Shown here piece by piece: positions 1-9,085 of a DNA stretch of 64,000 nucleotides (positions within the stretch are counted from its first letter, which is position 1; each line of letters starts with the position of its first letter). The position numbers and the translations under genes are program-made. Origin of the DNA: Nocardia sp. NRRL S-836 (GTDB lineage Bacteria > Actinomycetota > Actinomycetes > Mycobacteriales > Pseudonocardiaceae); the NCBI RefSeq assembly GCF_001279525.1, contig NZ_LGDY01000115.1, positions 10,129 through 74,128 of the forward strand, in the 5' to 3' direction. A model generated the notes under the pieces. It was not told where the DNA came from. It worked only from the letters and a program-made list of their open reading frames with translations, and searched no databases.

Positions 1-184
1 GGCCAGCCAGGGCGAGCGCCGAGGCGTGGTGGCCGAGAAGGGCTTCGGCCACCGGGTGGCCCGCCCCGCCGGTCCAGTGCGGGTGGTGCCCGGCGACAAC
101 GGCAGTCGCAGTCGCTCCGCTCGTCAGGACGAGGCCACCAGCCATGGCAGCGGCCAGGAGGCCGCCTTTGACTTTCTCGCGCAT
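1..184 (-). CDS. Secreted protein, N-terminal part only
   Basis: Minus-strand gene starting with ATG at 184 and running off the left edge, so only about 61 residues are visible. It begins MREKVKGGLLAAAMAGG, a basic start followed by a hydrophobic, Ala/Gly-rich stretch and a small-residue site near TSGATATA, which is a typical Sec signal peptide. The mature part visible is His/Gly/Ala-rich. A purine-rich ribosome-binding site (AAAGGAAG) lies 3 bases before the ATG. The start was chosen from that site and the signal peptide. No family is recognisable; it is inferred to be exported. Confidence 0.6.
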   Translation of the reverse strand, partial: MREKVKGGLLAAAMAGGLVLTSGATATAVVAGHHPHWTGGAGHPVAEALLGHHASALALAG

Positions 185-391
185 GGTCTTCCTTTCTTGA
201 CGGCAAGTTCTTCGAACATGAATTCAGGTCGCATGTCCTTGTGTGACAACGGATTCACGTTCACGCGGACGCCGTGACTCCGCGATCCGGAGTAGCCGCG
301 TTGGGGCCCGAAAAACATGCTGGCCACGTACTAGCTGGATGGGCGACATCCGTTACGCCTGCGCTGATGTCGGCAGCACCTGAAAGAGGGA

Positions 392-411
392 GTCCGCCCC
401 GGGCAGCGGAC
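392..411. terminator. Short hairpin downstream of the MgtC-family gene
   Basis: GTCCGC (392-397) and GCGGAC (406-411) can pair around an 8-base loop, just past the stop of the MgtC-family gene and in the gap before the secreted-protein gene. It is a modest candidate terminator with no U-tract. The rest of 185-454 shows no gene; it must hold the promoter of the leftward secreted gene. Confidence 0.3.
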
Positions 412-454
412 GCTTGATCGGATGACCGCGTCACCGCCGGTGCCACCAGCCGTC

Positions 455-1168
455 CTAGTCCTCGTCGCGCTCGCTGGGAGCGTGGACGCGCCAGCGCACG
501 CTGGTGACCGACGGCTCCAGCGACAGCCGGCTCACCGCGGACTCCATCTGCTTGTCGTCGCGGTGTTCCGCGCTCAGCGCCGCCTTCACCTCGACCAGTC
601 CGGCGTGGCCGGCGTTGGTGCTCTCGACCGACTGCAACGCGAAGTCGGTGCGCGACAACGCCTGCACGAGCAGCGTGCGCACGTGCGCTTCGGCGTCGTC
701 CCTGGTGACGGCGAGGAATGTGTAGGTGGCCGGTGACTCGTCGCCGGTGTCGGGGCGCCGGTCCACGACCCGGCCCAGCGGCCGGAGCACGAGGTGCACC
801 GCCACCACGACGACGGCTCCCGCGACGGCTTCGAGGTAGAGGCCCGCGCCCGCCAGCGCGCCGACCGCGGCGGAGCACCAGAGCGTGGCGGCGGTGTTCA
901 GCCCGCGCACGGTCAGGCCCTCGCGCAGGATGACGCCACCGCCGAGGAAACCGATGCCGGACACGATCTGGGCCGCGACCCTGGTGGGGTCCGCGGTGGC
1001 GCCGGTGAAGCCGTGCGCGGACAGCAGCACGAACAGGGTGGCGCCGGCCGCGACCAGCGCGTTGGTGCGCAGACCGGCCATTCGGGCGCGGTACTGGCGT
1101 TCGATGCCGATCAGCGCACCCAGGCCCACGCCCGTGCCGAGTCGCAGCAGCATCTCCGCAGTGGTCAT
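455..1168 (-). CDS. MgtC/SapB-family membrane protein
   Basis: A 237-residue protein with the MgtC/SapB family layout: an N-terminal membrane domain of four or five helices (residues about 5-125) containing GALIGIERQ, the LRTNALVAAGATLF segment and the GIGFLGGGVI segment, then a soluble C-terminal ACT-like domain of about 100 residues. MgtC proteins are linked to growth at low magnesium and to control of membrane energetics (family knowledge); this protein's exact role is not shown. The start ATG follows GAGGAAAGG. The leader contains a possible stem (1213-1239). It is transcribed alone, leftward. Confidence 0.85.
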   Translation of the reverse strand: MTTAEMLLRLGTGVGLGALIGIERQYRARMAGLRTNALVAAGATLFVLLSAHGFTGATADPTRVAAQIVSGIGFLGGGVILREGLTVRGLNTAATLWCSAAVGALAGAGLYLEAVAGAVVVVAVHLVLRPLGRVVDRRPDTGDESPATYTFLAVTRDDAEAHVRTLLVQALSRTDFALQSVESTNAGHAGLVEVKAALSAEHRDDKQMESAVSRLSLEPSVTSVRWRVHAPSERDED

Positions 1169-1212
1169 CGTGCTGCCTTTCCTCGGGTGTGGCAGAATCC
1201 GCCCGCTCCGCG

Positions 1213-1239
1213 GTCCACACGGGAGTATCTGATGTGGAC
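1213..1239 (-). promoter_or_regulatory. Inverted repeat in the leader of the MgtC-family gene
   Basis: GTCCACA (1213-1219) and TGTGGAC (1233-1239) form a perfect 7-bp stem around 13 bases, 45-71 bases upstream of the MgtC-family start. It could be an operator or part of a structured leader. MgtC genes are often magnesium-controlled, but I cannot recognise an M-box or other named riboswitch here. Confidence 0.3.
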
Positions 1240-1395
1240 GTTCGGACCGGCCACCCGGTGCGCTCGATGTGCCACCAAGGGATGAGCGCGACGATCATTC
1301 GCGTTTCGCAGAGCTGGTGACCGGGGATTCCCGGCAGTGGATCACGTGCGGCGCCGGGCGTACCGCGTCCCGAGGGCGCCCGTGTGGTGGGACCG

Positions 1396-4300
1396 TCAGC
1401 GGTACAGGCGGGGCAACGCGTCGGCGAGCTCGCACAACGCGTCCGGGTCCACGTCGGCGAGCGCGGGCAGGGCGCCGGTCCACGTGCTGCCGGTGAGCTG
1501 CCCGGCGAGCTCCTGGCGGGAGGGCGCCGGAGGCGGATCGGCCTGCGGTGAGCGGTGAGCGGTCGCGGGAGCGGAGCACGCGGCGTCCGCCTCGTCGGCC
1601 GCCGTCAGCGCGCGTGCGCGTTCCTCCGCGTCGCCGATCGCGATGGCCATCACCCGCACGGCACCGGCGAACTCGGCAGCGGTGGTGACCTCGCCCTGGG
1701 CCGCCGTGATGACCGCGACCTCGCTCAACGCCCGGCACCGCAGGGCGACGTCGTGGATGCAGCGGGCGATGCGGGCGGCGCGGTGGTGCTGGCCGAAGCC
1801 CGCGACGGCGGTGGCGAGCTCGCGCACCCCGTTCGCCTGGCCCGCGGCCGCGTCCTCCACCAGCTTCTCCGCCGCGCCGACCAGCTCGTCCGCCGCCGGC
1901 ACCCCCAGCGCACGGGCCGTGGCCACGGCCAGGAACGTGTGCGCGGCCAGCTGCCAGTCGGCGTCCACGGAGGGCAGCGCGCACCGGGCCTCGGCCAGCA
2001 GCGCGTCGGCGTGCCGGGGGTCGGTGGTGGCGCTCATGACGGCGGCGAGCGCGCGCACCCGGTAGTAGGGGTAGGTGATCTCGCACGCGATCCGCTCGGC
2101 CTCGGCGGGAGCGACGGCGTCGGCGATCGCCGACAGCGTGGTGGCGTGCAGGTAAGGGTCGGTGATCGGGCGGGCGACGGCCAGCGCCTCGGTGGGCCTG
2201 CCGATGCGCAGCAGTGCGCGGGCCACCTGGGCGCGCACCTTGGACCGGCTCCCGTCGGTGGTGGCGCGGGCGGCGGCCTCCGCGGCCTCCGCCAGGCGCT
2301 GCGCCTGCTCGGGAACGCCGGCGGCGAGCACGGTGAGCACCTCGGCCTGGGCGGCCGGGTCGGGCACCCGGGCGACCACGCGCAACGCGCCCGCGAGGTC
2401 GTCGGCCTCGGCCAGCTCGAGCGCGAGATCGATGAGGGCGGTGCGGCGCTGGCCCTGGTCCGGCAGCTCGGCCACCAGCCCGGCGCGCCGGTCAGGGGAG
2501 GAGGTGGCGTCACGGGCCAGTGCGATCGCGGCCAGTGCGGCCGGCTGGGTGGCGGGGTGGAGGGCGGCCACGGCGGCACGGGCCTTGGACGCGATGGCCG
2601 AGGTGAGGCCGGGGTCGCCGAGGTGGGCGACCGCCCTGACCAGCTCCAGGTGCCCCTCCGTGCGGCGGGACAGCGGCACGACGGTGGCGAGGTCGGCGCA
2701 GGCGGTCCTGGCCAGCTCGCTCGCGTGGCCGTGGAAACCCGCGCGCACCAGGAGGTCGACGAGCGACACGAGGTTGCGGCCGCGGGTGTCGGGTCCGCGC
2801 AGGGACCTCCCGAGCCGGACGGCACGGCCGGGGTCACCCAGCACGACCCAGCCGCGCACGATCTCGTTGACGGCGCCGTCGTACCACGTGGGCAGGATCT
2901 TGCCGGAGATGCGCGTCTCCGCCAGCTCGAGCCGGGCACGTGCCTGCGCGGACCTCCCGCGGCGGTGCAACGCGACCGCGATCGCGACATCGCCCTTGAC
3001 CTGGCGGTAGCGCACGGACTTCCGGCTGCCGCGCACGATCTCCAGCGCCTGGTCGGGATCGCGGTCGGCCACGGCGCACACCACCCCGGCCATCGCCTCG
3101 GCGTGCGCGTACTTGTCCTCGATCCGCGCGTTCACGAACTCGGCGGCCTCGGCGTACCGGCCGCGCGCGGCCAGCTCGACCGCCGCGGCGGTGACCAGCC
3201 GGACCTTCCGCTTGAGCGTCGTGGCGGCGGCACAGACCGCCTCCGCCCGTGCCCGGTCGCCCACCGCCCAGGCGGCGGCGATGAGCTCCTCGTGGATCAC
3301 GGTCTGGAACTCGGGTCCCGCCTGCTCGGCGAGCGACTGCGCCGCGTCGAGGTCGCCGGCCGCGATGAGCGCGAGCGCCAGGTCGGCCCGCGCGGTCCCG
3401 CGGACCTCCGGGACGTCGATGAGCTCCAGGGAGCTCTCCGCGAGCGCGCGGAACTTGCCGGCCACGGCGGTGTCCTCCGCCCGGGCCAGCACCGCCGCGC
3501 ACGCCTTGACCCGGTCACGGGCGGGCAGCTCCGCGATCAGGCTCTCCGCCCGTGCCAGGTGCCCCAGGCCGGCCCAGACGACGGGAAGCTCGGGCGGGAT
3601 CACGGCGGTGTGCCGGTCGAGGTCGTCGCGCAGCACCGCGAGCTTGGCCAGCGCGGCGAGGTCGCGGCCGTCGGCGAGCTCCTCCTGCGCTGCCGCGATC
3701 TCCTTGAGCGCGAGGACGTTCGCGCCGGTGAGCGCGCGCAGCCGGACGTGCCGGGCCGGGTCGAGCGCGAGCCGGACCCGGTCCTCCGCGGGGTGGTCGA
3801 GCAGCAGGTACTCGGGCGTGTCAACGGGCCAGCCGCGGTCGCGCCACTTCCGGGCCCACTTCCGCAGCTTGCGCGTGAACTTGGCCAGCCGCTGGTCGCC
3901 GATCTTCTCCTCGGCCTCCTCCTGGAGGCTCGGGTGGTCGAGGAAGTAGCGGACGTGCCCAGGGCGCCACAGGCTCTGCGCCTGCGCGAAGCTGCGGCCG
4001 GTCAAACCCTCCAGCACCGCCGCCACCTCGTCGTCGAACACGTCGAGCAGCTCCGCCAGGTCTCGCACGGTCAAGCCGCGGGCCGCCGCCGTCACGTACC
4101 CGAGCAGGCTCTTCTCCACCTTCGTGCCGCGGGTCAGCGCCCGGAGGTCCTTGTGCGCGGCCGACCGCATCACCGTCGCGTGCTCCGACGGCGGCAGCGG
4201 CCACACGACGTCCGGCGAGAGCAGGGGGTGGCCGGGCTCGTCGACCAGCACCCGCTCCGGCAACGGCCGCTGCCAGCGCGACGACAGGACCACCCGCAGC

Positions 4301-4851
4301 CCGGCGGGGGGCCGCGCCGGCAACAGGTGCACGATGCCGCCGTCCTCGTCGTCCGCCTCCTCGTCCAGTCCGTCGACGAGGAGGACCAGCGTGCCCTCGC
4401 ACAGCTCCGCCGCCCGTGCCAGCAACGCCCGGAACCCGTACCGGTCGAGCCGGGTGTCGGCCGGCACGCCCTCACCGAGCAACGCCGCGAGCTGGTGCCA
4501 CACCACCCGGACGAAGTCGGCCCGGTCGTTCGAGTGACCGCGCCGCGCGAAGTACCAGACGAGCGACAGACCCTCGTGCTCCCTGCGCGCGAACTCCTTC
4601 AGCAGCGCCGACTTGCCGCTCCAGCTCTTCGCCCGCACCCACAGGTACGGGTCGGGCCCGTGGCAGAAGTCCCGCAGCCGCCGCAGCTCCCGCTCCCGCC
4701 CGAGCAGCTCGACCTCGCGGGGCTCGAGCATGCCGGTGAAGTCCTGTGGTGCCTGCCAGCCGCCGTGGAAGTGGACGTCCCCGTACACGTGGCCCGTCTG
4801 GGCTACCGTGTTCGCACTGCCGGTGAAGACGTTGCTGACCTCGGGCGACAT
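1396..4851 (-). CDS. STAND-type NTPase with helical repeats and N-terminal amyloid-like motif
   Basis: An 1151-residue signalling ATPase. Residues about 14-29 carry TVAQTGHVYGDVHFHG, a short Gly/Gln/His-rich motif shared in outline with two other proteins in this window (13190-16447 and 32285-34909). The NTPase module follows: LLGREREL, a P-loop AKSWSGKS (around residue 77; the usual first Gly of GxxxxGKS is Ala) and a Walker B LVLLVDGLDEE. From about residue 400 to the end it is Ala/Leu-rich TPR-like helical repeats (for example LALALIAAGDLDAAQSLAEQ). Such proteins are ligand-gated switches, often in immunity or programmed death; no effector domain is visible in it. It is monocistronic, and the start ATG has GGAGG 12 bases upstream. 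Confidence 0.8.
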   Translation of the reverse strand: MSPEVSNVFTGSANTVAQTGHVYGDVHFHGGWQAPQDFTGMLEPREVELLGRERELRRLRDFCHGPDPYLWVRAKSWSGKSALLKEFARREHEGLSLVWYFARRGHSNDRADFVRVVWHQLAALLGEGVPADTRLDRYGFRALLARAAELCEGTLVLLVDGLDEEADDEDGGIVHLLPARPPAGLRVVLSSRWQRPLPERVLVDEPGHPLLSPDVVWPLPPSEHATVMRSAAHKDLRALTRGTKVEKSLLGYVTAAARGLTVRDLAELLDVFDDEVAAVLEGLTGRSFAQAQSLWRPGHVRYFLDHPSLQEEAEEKIGDQRLAKFTRKLRKWARKWRDRGWPVDTPEYLLLDHPAEDRVRLALDPARHVRLRALTGANVLALKEIAAAQEELADGRDLAALAKLAVLRDDLDRHTAVIPPELPVVWAGLGHLARAESLIAELPARDRVKACAAVLARAEDTAVAGKFRALAESSLELIDVPEVRGTARADLALALIAAGDLDAAQSLAEQAGPEFQTVIHEELIAAAWAVGDRARAEAVCAAATTLKRKVRLVTAAAVELAARGRYAEAAEFVNARIEDKYAHAEAMAGVVCAVADRDPDQALEIVRGSRKSVRYRQVKGDVAIAVALHRRGRSAQARARLELAETRISGKILPTWYDGAVNEIVRGWVVLGDPGRAVRLGRSLRGPDTRGRNLVSLVDLLVRAGFHGHASELARTACADLATVVPLSRRTEGHLELVRAVAHLGDPGLTSAIASKARAAVAALHPATQPAALAAIALARDATSSPDRRAGLVAELPDQGQRRTALIDLALELAEADDLAGALRVVARVPDPAAQAEVLTVLAAGVPEQAQRLAEAAEAAARATTDGSRSKVRAQVARALLRIGRPTEALAVARPITDPYLHATTLSAIADAVAPAEAERIACEITYPYYRVRALAAVMSATTDPRHADALLAEARCALPSVDADWQLAAHTFLAVATARALGVPAADELVGAAEKLVEDAAAGQANGVRELATAVAGFGQHHRAARIARCIHDVALRCRALSEVAVITAAQGEVTTAAEFAGAVRVMAIAIGDAEERARALTAADEADAACSAPATAHRSPQADPPPAPSRQELAGQLTGSTWTGALPALADVDPDALCELADALPRLYR

Positions 4852-4915
4852 CGAAGCCCTGACCTCCCGCCGCGACTGGCCGTGCCGGAGAACATCGGGC
4901 CCGGCGCGCGCACCG

Positions 4916-6016
4916 TTACGCGGGTGCCAGCCGCCGCAGGACCTCGGTCAGCGTGTCGTGGCTCGTCGCGAAGTTCAGCCGCACGAACGCCGAGGTGTCC
5001 ACGTCCGTGCCCGCGCTGAACTCCCACCCCTCGCTGAGCTTCACCCCGTCACCGGCCGTGCCCTCGAACCACGCCAGGTACGTGGCCTCCGGCGGGTGGT
5101 AGCCGCGACCGGGCCCCACCCACCGCGTCACGGTGTCGCGGTTGCGCTGCAACGTCAGCAGCAGCTCGGTGAGCCAGCTGTCGCCGTCCTGCCACGCCGC
5201 CACCGTCGCCGCGCGCCCCAGCGTGTTCGGCGTACCGAAGTAGTCCAGCGGCGCCGCGTCGAGCGCCTTGCGCAGTGCCGGGACGCCGACGTGCGCGACC
5301 GCGCACCGCAGTGCCGCGATGTTGAACGCCTTGGTGGCCGAGGTCGCGGTGACCGTGCGCCGGGCCGTCTCCCCGCTCAGCGAGGCGAACGGGACGTGCC
5401 GGTGGCCGGGGTGGGTGAGGTCGGCGTGGATCTCGTCGGACAGCACCACGAGGTCGAGCTCCTCGGCCAGCGCCGCCAGGCCGGTGAGCTCGTCGCGGGT
5501 GAAGACCCGGCCGGTCGGGTTCTGCGGGTTGACCAGCACCAGCAGCCTGCACCCCTGCCCGCGCACCACCTCCGCGTCGAACCGCCAGCCCTCGGCGGTG
5601 TGCCGCATGGGGATCGGCACGACGCGGCGTCCCGCCCGCACGATGCTCGCGAGGAACGGCGGGTACGTCGGCACGTGCAGCGCCACGCCGTCACCGGGCG
5701 AGGTGGTGTGCTCGATGACGACCTGCAGCACCTGGATGAGGTCGCTGAACACCCTGGTGTGACCCGAGGACGGCGTCCAGCCGTAGCGCGTGTGCATGCG
5801 CTGCTCGAACGCGGTCACGACCGGGTCACCGGAGGGCCAGTGCGGGTAGCCGAAGTCCTCGCGTTCGACCTCCTGCCACAGCCGCGCCTTCACCGCGGGC
5901 GGGAGACCGAAGTCCATGTCCGCGACCCACGCGCCGATCGTGCCCGTGGGCAGCGAGCCCCACTTCACGCCGGAGCCCGACCGCAGCCGGGTCTCGTCGA
6001 TGCGGTCGAAGCTCAT
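4916..6016 (-). CDS. PatB/MalY-family PLP-dependent C-S lyase (cystathionine beta-lyase type)
   Basis: A 366-residue fold-type I aminotransferase-like enzyme. The N-terminus (KWGSLPTGTIGAWVADMDF) is the MalY/PatB signature. NPQNPTGRVFTRDEL is the usual cofactor-site segment, and TSATKAFNIAAL contains the PLP lysine at residue 229. The expected reaction is beta-elimination of cystathionine or other cysteine S-conjugates to pyruvate, ammonia and a thiol. Length is slightly below the usual 380-400. It overlaps the upstream DinB-type gene by 4 bases, so the two are probably co-translated; a thiol-related partnership is plausible but inferred. Confidence 0.85.
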   Translation of the reverse strand: MSFDRIDETRLRSGSGVKWGSLPTGTIGAWVADMDFGLPPAVKARLWQEVEREDFGYPHWPSGDPVVTAFEQRMHTRYGWTPSSGHTRVFSDLIQVLQVVIEHTTSPGDGVALHVPTYPPFLASIVRAGRRVVPIPMRHTAEGWRFDAEVVRGQGCRLLVLVNPQNPTGRVFTRDELTGLAALAEELDLVVLSDEIHADLTHPGHRHVPFASLSGETARRTVTATSATKAFNIAALRCAVAHVGVPALRKALDAAPLDYFGTPNTLGRAATVAAWQDGDSWLTELLLTLQRNRDTVTRWVGPGRGYHPPEATYLAWFEGTAGDGVKLSEGWEFSAGTDVDTSAFVRLNFATSHDTLTEVLRRLAPA

Positions 6017-6474
6017 GCGGTGCCCCGCTCGATCACGGCGCGGAGCATGTCCACGTGCCCGTGGTGCTGCGCCAGCTCCTCGTAGACGTGCAGCAGCGCG
6101 GCGCCTTGGTCGAGCGGGATGCCCGGACCGAGGAACGTCGAGTCGGGCTCGGCGCGCAGCGGTGCGCGGAGGTCGGCCTGCCGCACGTCCCGTTCCAGTG
6201 CCGCCTTCGTCCGTTCGACACGGGCGAGCAGCGGCTCGACCGGGCCGGCCGCGGTGAACTCCGACTCGCGGTCGCGGTGCGCCGGACGGCCGGCGACCAG
6301 TTCACCCGCCCAGTAGTCGATCACGCCCAGGCAGTGCGTGAGCAACGCGTACGGGCTGCTCACGCCGGGAATGGGTGTCCGGCACGCGCGGTCGGCACCG
6401 AGGTCGCGCACGGTGTCGGCCATGCCGTCGAGTGCCTGGCCGGTGAAGTGGAGGTACTGCTCAACAGTGATCAT
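6013..6474 (-). CDS. DinB/DUF664-type four-helix protein
   Basis: About 153 residues from the chosen ATG at 6474 (MITVEQYLHFTGQALDGM); an in-frame GTG at 6486 would add four residues but sits on top of the AGAAGG ribosome site. The sequence is a DinB-like helical bundle, with His residues at THCLGVIDYWAGEL and YEELAQHHGHVDML spaced as metal ligands. Relatives include mycothiol-dependent isomerases and transferases. A thiol-transferase function would fit the overlapping C-S lyase gene downstream but is inference. Confidence 0.75.
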   Translation of the reverse strand: MITVEQYLHFTGQALDGMADTVRDLGADRACRTPIPGVSSPYALLTHCLGVIDYWAGELVAGRPAHRDRESEFTAAGPVEPLLARVERTKAALERDVRQADLRAPLRAEPDSTFLGPGIPLDQGAALLHVYEELAQHHGHVDMLRAVIERGTA

Positions 6475-6545
6475 CAGTGGCGTCACCTTCTTAGCTGGTG
6501 ACGGTCAGGTTGCCGCCCGGTCGTGTCACCTGTCAAGATGGTTAC

Positions 6546-7088
6546 GTGAGTTTCGCGTTCGTCAGCGGCGACCTGGCGCTGGACTTCCTGGGCACCCTGA
6601 AGTGGCGGGACGGCGACTCCGAGGAGCTGCTGGCCACGCCGCGGGACGTCGGCGCGTGGGCGGTGGCGGCCGGTGTGGTGACCGAGGAGCCGAAGGTGAC
6701 CGCCGCGCAGTTCACCGCGCTGGTCGACCTGCGGGAGTCGGTGTACCGCCTGGTGAAGGCCACGCTCGCGGACAGCGGCTGGCCGGAGGACGACCTGCGG
6801 CGGGTGAACTCCTACGCGGACGCGCCGGCGCCGTCGTTCACGCTGACGGCCGCCGGGATGCGCAGGCACGGCACCGCCCGGGCGCTGGGCGGCGAGATCG
6901 CCCGTGCCGCCGCGGACCTGCTGGCGCACAAGGACGAACTGGTGATCCGGGAGTGCGGACGCGACGAGTGCACCCGGATCTTCATCGACCGCTCGCGCAC
7001 CGGGAACCGGCGGTGGTGCGACATGGAGGAGTGCGGCAACCGGATCAAGGCCGCGCAGTACCGCGCACGGCGCAGGGCGGAGGTCTAG
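6546..7088 (+). CDS. CGNR zinc-finger protein with ABATE domain
   Basis: A 180-residue protein starting at GTG 6546 (MSFAFVSGDLALDFLGTL); the frame stays open upstream, but the family begins here. Residues 1-130 match the ABATE (putative stress-induced regulator) domain. The C-terminus has the CGNR zinc finger: a CGRDEC pair, then RRWCDMEECGNR and a basic tail ending YRARRR. It probably binds DNA as a regulator. It is divergent from the DinB/C-S lyase pair with about 70 bp between starts, so it may control that pair; this is inferred. Confidence 0.82.
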   Translation: MSFAFVSGDLALDFLGTLKWRDGDSEELLATPRDVGAWAVAAGVVTEEPKVTAAQFTALVDLRESVYRLVKATLADSGWPEDDLRRVNSYADAPAPSFTLTAAGMRRHGTARALGGEIARAAADLLAHKDELVIRECGRDECTRIFIDRSRTGNRRWCDMEECGNRIKAAQYRARRRAEV

Positions 7089-7091
7089 TGG

Positions 7092-7205
7092 CGGCGCGCC
7101 ACTGGAGCACGACCTTCTGGTACTGCTCCCGGTCGAGGTCGTAGACCTCCAGCGTCACCTGTGCCGGCAGCCCCTCCACCGGTTTGAGGTGCTGCCCGGC
7201 CGACC
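7092..7205 (-). pseudogene. Coding relic, possibly Uma2-like C-terminus
   Basis: The gap between the CGNR gene and the NAD kinase holds a minus-strand reading frame whose codons are almost all G/C-ending and which reads PVEGLPAQVTLEVYDLDREQ and on to YQKVVLQWRAA. It has no start with a ribosome site and no stop before it runs into the CGNR gene, so it looks like the tail of a broken gene. The phrasing is reminiscent of the C-terminal part of Uma2-type nucleases, but this assignment is weak. Confidence 0.35.
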
Positions 7206-7263
7206 TCCTGCCCAACCTGCTCGGCGGTGCGCCGTCGTGACCTTCCCGCCACGGGCCGGGACA

Positions 7264-8115
7264 TCACGTGAGCTCGGCCGAGTCCGTGAGCTGGAGCTTG
7301 CGCCGGGCCCGCTGGTAGAACGTCGTCATCCCCAGCCGCACCACCCGCGCGGCGGCCGGCCGTCCGCGCAACGACACCCGGTCACCCGGCTCGACGTAGC
7401 CCGCGACCTGACCGTCCACCTCGACGGCCAGGCGCCCGCTGGACGGCAGCAGGTCAAGATCCACCTCGTCGTGCACCGACAGCACCACCCCACGGCTGTA
7501 CGCGGAGTGCGGAGCGGCGGGCGTGACCAGCAACGCCTCCACCGACGGGCTGGTGATCGGGCCACCGGCCGAGAAGCTGTACGCGGTCGACCCGGTCGGC
7601 GTCGCCACGATCACGGCGTCCGCCGCGTAGCTGACGAACGGCTGTCGCGCCACCCGCACCGCCACCCGCGCACTGCCCTGGCCCGGCGTGCGCACGACGG
7701 CGATGTCGTTGAACGCCGTCACCTCGTGCTCACCGAACGTCGCGTCGACCGCCAGCCGCGGCTCGACGGTGAACTCGTGGGCGTCGATGGCGGAGAGCGC
7801 CGCGGGCAGGTCCGGCACGTCGACCTCGGCGAGGAACCCGAGCTTGCCCAGGTTCACGCCGAGCACCGGCGCCTTCTCGCCGTCCGAGAGCCGCATCGCG
7901 CGCAGCATCGTGCCGTCGCCGCCGAGGCTCACCACCAGGTCGGCCCGCCGGCCCAGCTCCTGCGCCGACACCGGGGTGGCGGCGCACCGCAGGCGCTGGA
8001 TCTCGTCGTCGATGCCGAGGATCTCGACACCGCGCTTGGCCGCCCAGCCGAGCACGGCCTCGACAGCGGCGGCGGAGTCCCGTTGCGGGTGCAGCACCAG
8101 TCCTGCGGCGTGCAC
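7264..8115 (-). CDS. nadK: NAD kinase
   Basis: A 283-residue ATP-NAD kinase, making NADP+ from NAD+ in the cytoplasm. Diagnostic segments are SLGGDGTML (GGDG), GVNLGKLGFLAEV, FNDIAVVR and ATPTGSTAYSFSAGGP. Length and motif order are normal. It starts with GTG at 8115 after AGGA. It is monocistronic. Actinomycetes often carry more than one NAD kinase gene, so this may be a paralogue; the sequence cannot tell. Confidence 0.9.
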   Translation of the reverse strand: MHAAGLVLHPQRDSAAAVEAVLGWAAKRGVEILGIDDEIQRLRCAATPVSAQELGRRADLVVSLGGDGTMLRAMRLSDGEKAPVLGVNLGKLGFLAEVDVPDLPAALSAIDAHEFTVEPRLAVDATFGEHEVTAFNDIAVVRTPGQGSARVAVRVARQPFVSYAADAVIVATPTGSTAYSFSAGGPITSPSVEALLVTPAAPHSAYSRGVVLSVHDEVDLDLLPSSGRLAVEVDGQVAGYVEPGDRVSLRGRPAAARVVRLGMTTFYQRARRKLQLTDSAELT

Positions 8116-8329
8116 GTCAGCGCGTCCTCACGTGTTGGGTCACGGTCGCCAGTCTGCCCAAGTTCGGCGGCGACCGTGCAACGGGCCCGCCACAACCGGT
8201 GGACGTGCCGGGCGCAGCGCTGCCGCCCGGCGCGGACGCGTTGCCCTCGCGAAAACCATTGGTGACCGACTTGCTCCGCTGATGTACTGATGGCCACCGC
8301 GAGTCTGCCGCGTGACGGAGGTAGTGGTT

Positions 8330-9085
8330 GTGATCGGCTATGACGCGCTTGCCGAGGTGTACGAGTGGCTCATCTCAGATGCAAAGCTGGCTCCGGCCGA
8401 GTTCGCTGCGTCGTTCGATGACGTCCTCGGTCTTGTGCCGTCGAACGCTCACGTCCTCGATTGTTCGTGTGGGACGGGACAGTTGGCGGTTGGCCTCGCC
8501 GGTCTTGGCATGCGCGTTGTCGCAACCGACGCCAGCGAAGCGATGGTTCGTCGGACTGCGGAGTTGTCCGAGGAGTTCGGGGCATCCGTCCGGACAGCGC
8601 GGGCGGACTGGCAAGAGTTGCCCGGCCATTTCGATGACGACACCTTCGACATGGTGTTCTGCGTCGGCAACTCGCTGCACCACGCCGAGGGCTCGCGAGG
8701 CAGAGTTGCTGCTCTGGAGTCGATGTCACGGCTTCTGCGCCGTGGCGGGCGCCTGGTACTCACGTCCCGCACTTGGGAACTCGTGAGGGCCCGAGGTTCC
8801 CGGCTGGACATCAGTGACCGGCTCGTCCGCCGGAACGGTCGCGATGCCGTCGTGGTCTACCGCTGGGACATCGCGCCGAACTGGGAGGACGAGCACCACA
8901 TCGAGATTGCGATTGCGCAAGTGGATGCGGCTGGGTCGGTTCTTGCGCGCTCGGAACTGCTGTCGAGCTGGCCCTACCGATACGGAGAACTCGAAGCCGA
9001 GTTGCACCGGGTCGGACTCCAGACGGAAATGAGCACGTTCAACCTCGAGGCCGAGAACTACATGGTGGTGGCGAGCAAGGTGTAG
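8330..9085 (+). CDS. Class I SAM-dependent methyltransferase, lower-GC gene
   Basis: About 251 residues from GTG 8330, chosen because GGAGG lies 8 bases upstream; an in-frame GTG at 8312 overlaps that site. The Rossmann-fold SAM motif is VLDCSCGTGQLAVGLA, followed by the acidic loop VVATDASEAM and the motif FDMVFCVGNSLHH. The substrate is unknown; relatives include glycine/sarcosine methyltransferase-like enzymes. Codon choice (many T- and A-ending codons) is clearly less GC-rich than its neighbours, suggesting recent acquisition. A candidate promoter (TTGGTG, 18 bp, TGTACT) lies upstream. Confidence 0.8.
   Translation: MIGYDALAEVYEWLISDAKLAPAEFAASFDDVLGLVPSNAHVLDCSCGTGQLAVGLAGLGMRVVATDASEAMVRRTAELSEEFGASVRTARADWQELPGHFDDDTFDMVFCVGNSLHHAEGSRGRVAALESMSRLLRRGGRLVLTSRTWELVRARGSRLDISDRLVRRNGRDAVVVYRWDIAPNWEDEHHIEIAIAQVDAAGSVLARSELLSSWPYRYGELEAELHRVGLQTEMSTFNLEAENYMVVASKV

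Noticed and set aside
1169..1395. Magnesium riboswitch (M-box) in the MgtC-family leader
   Set aside because: Only one short stem is visible; the conserved M-box core could not be recognised.
1555..5019. A 1154-codon open frame on the plus strand opposite the first STAND gene
   Set aside because: It is the shadow of a high-GC gene on the other strand: low-complexity Gly/Arg/Pro-rich translation and no family.
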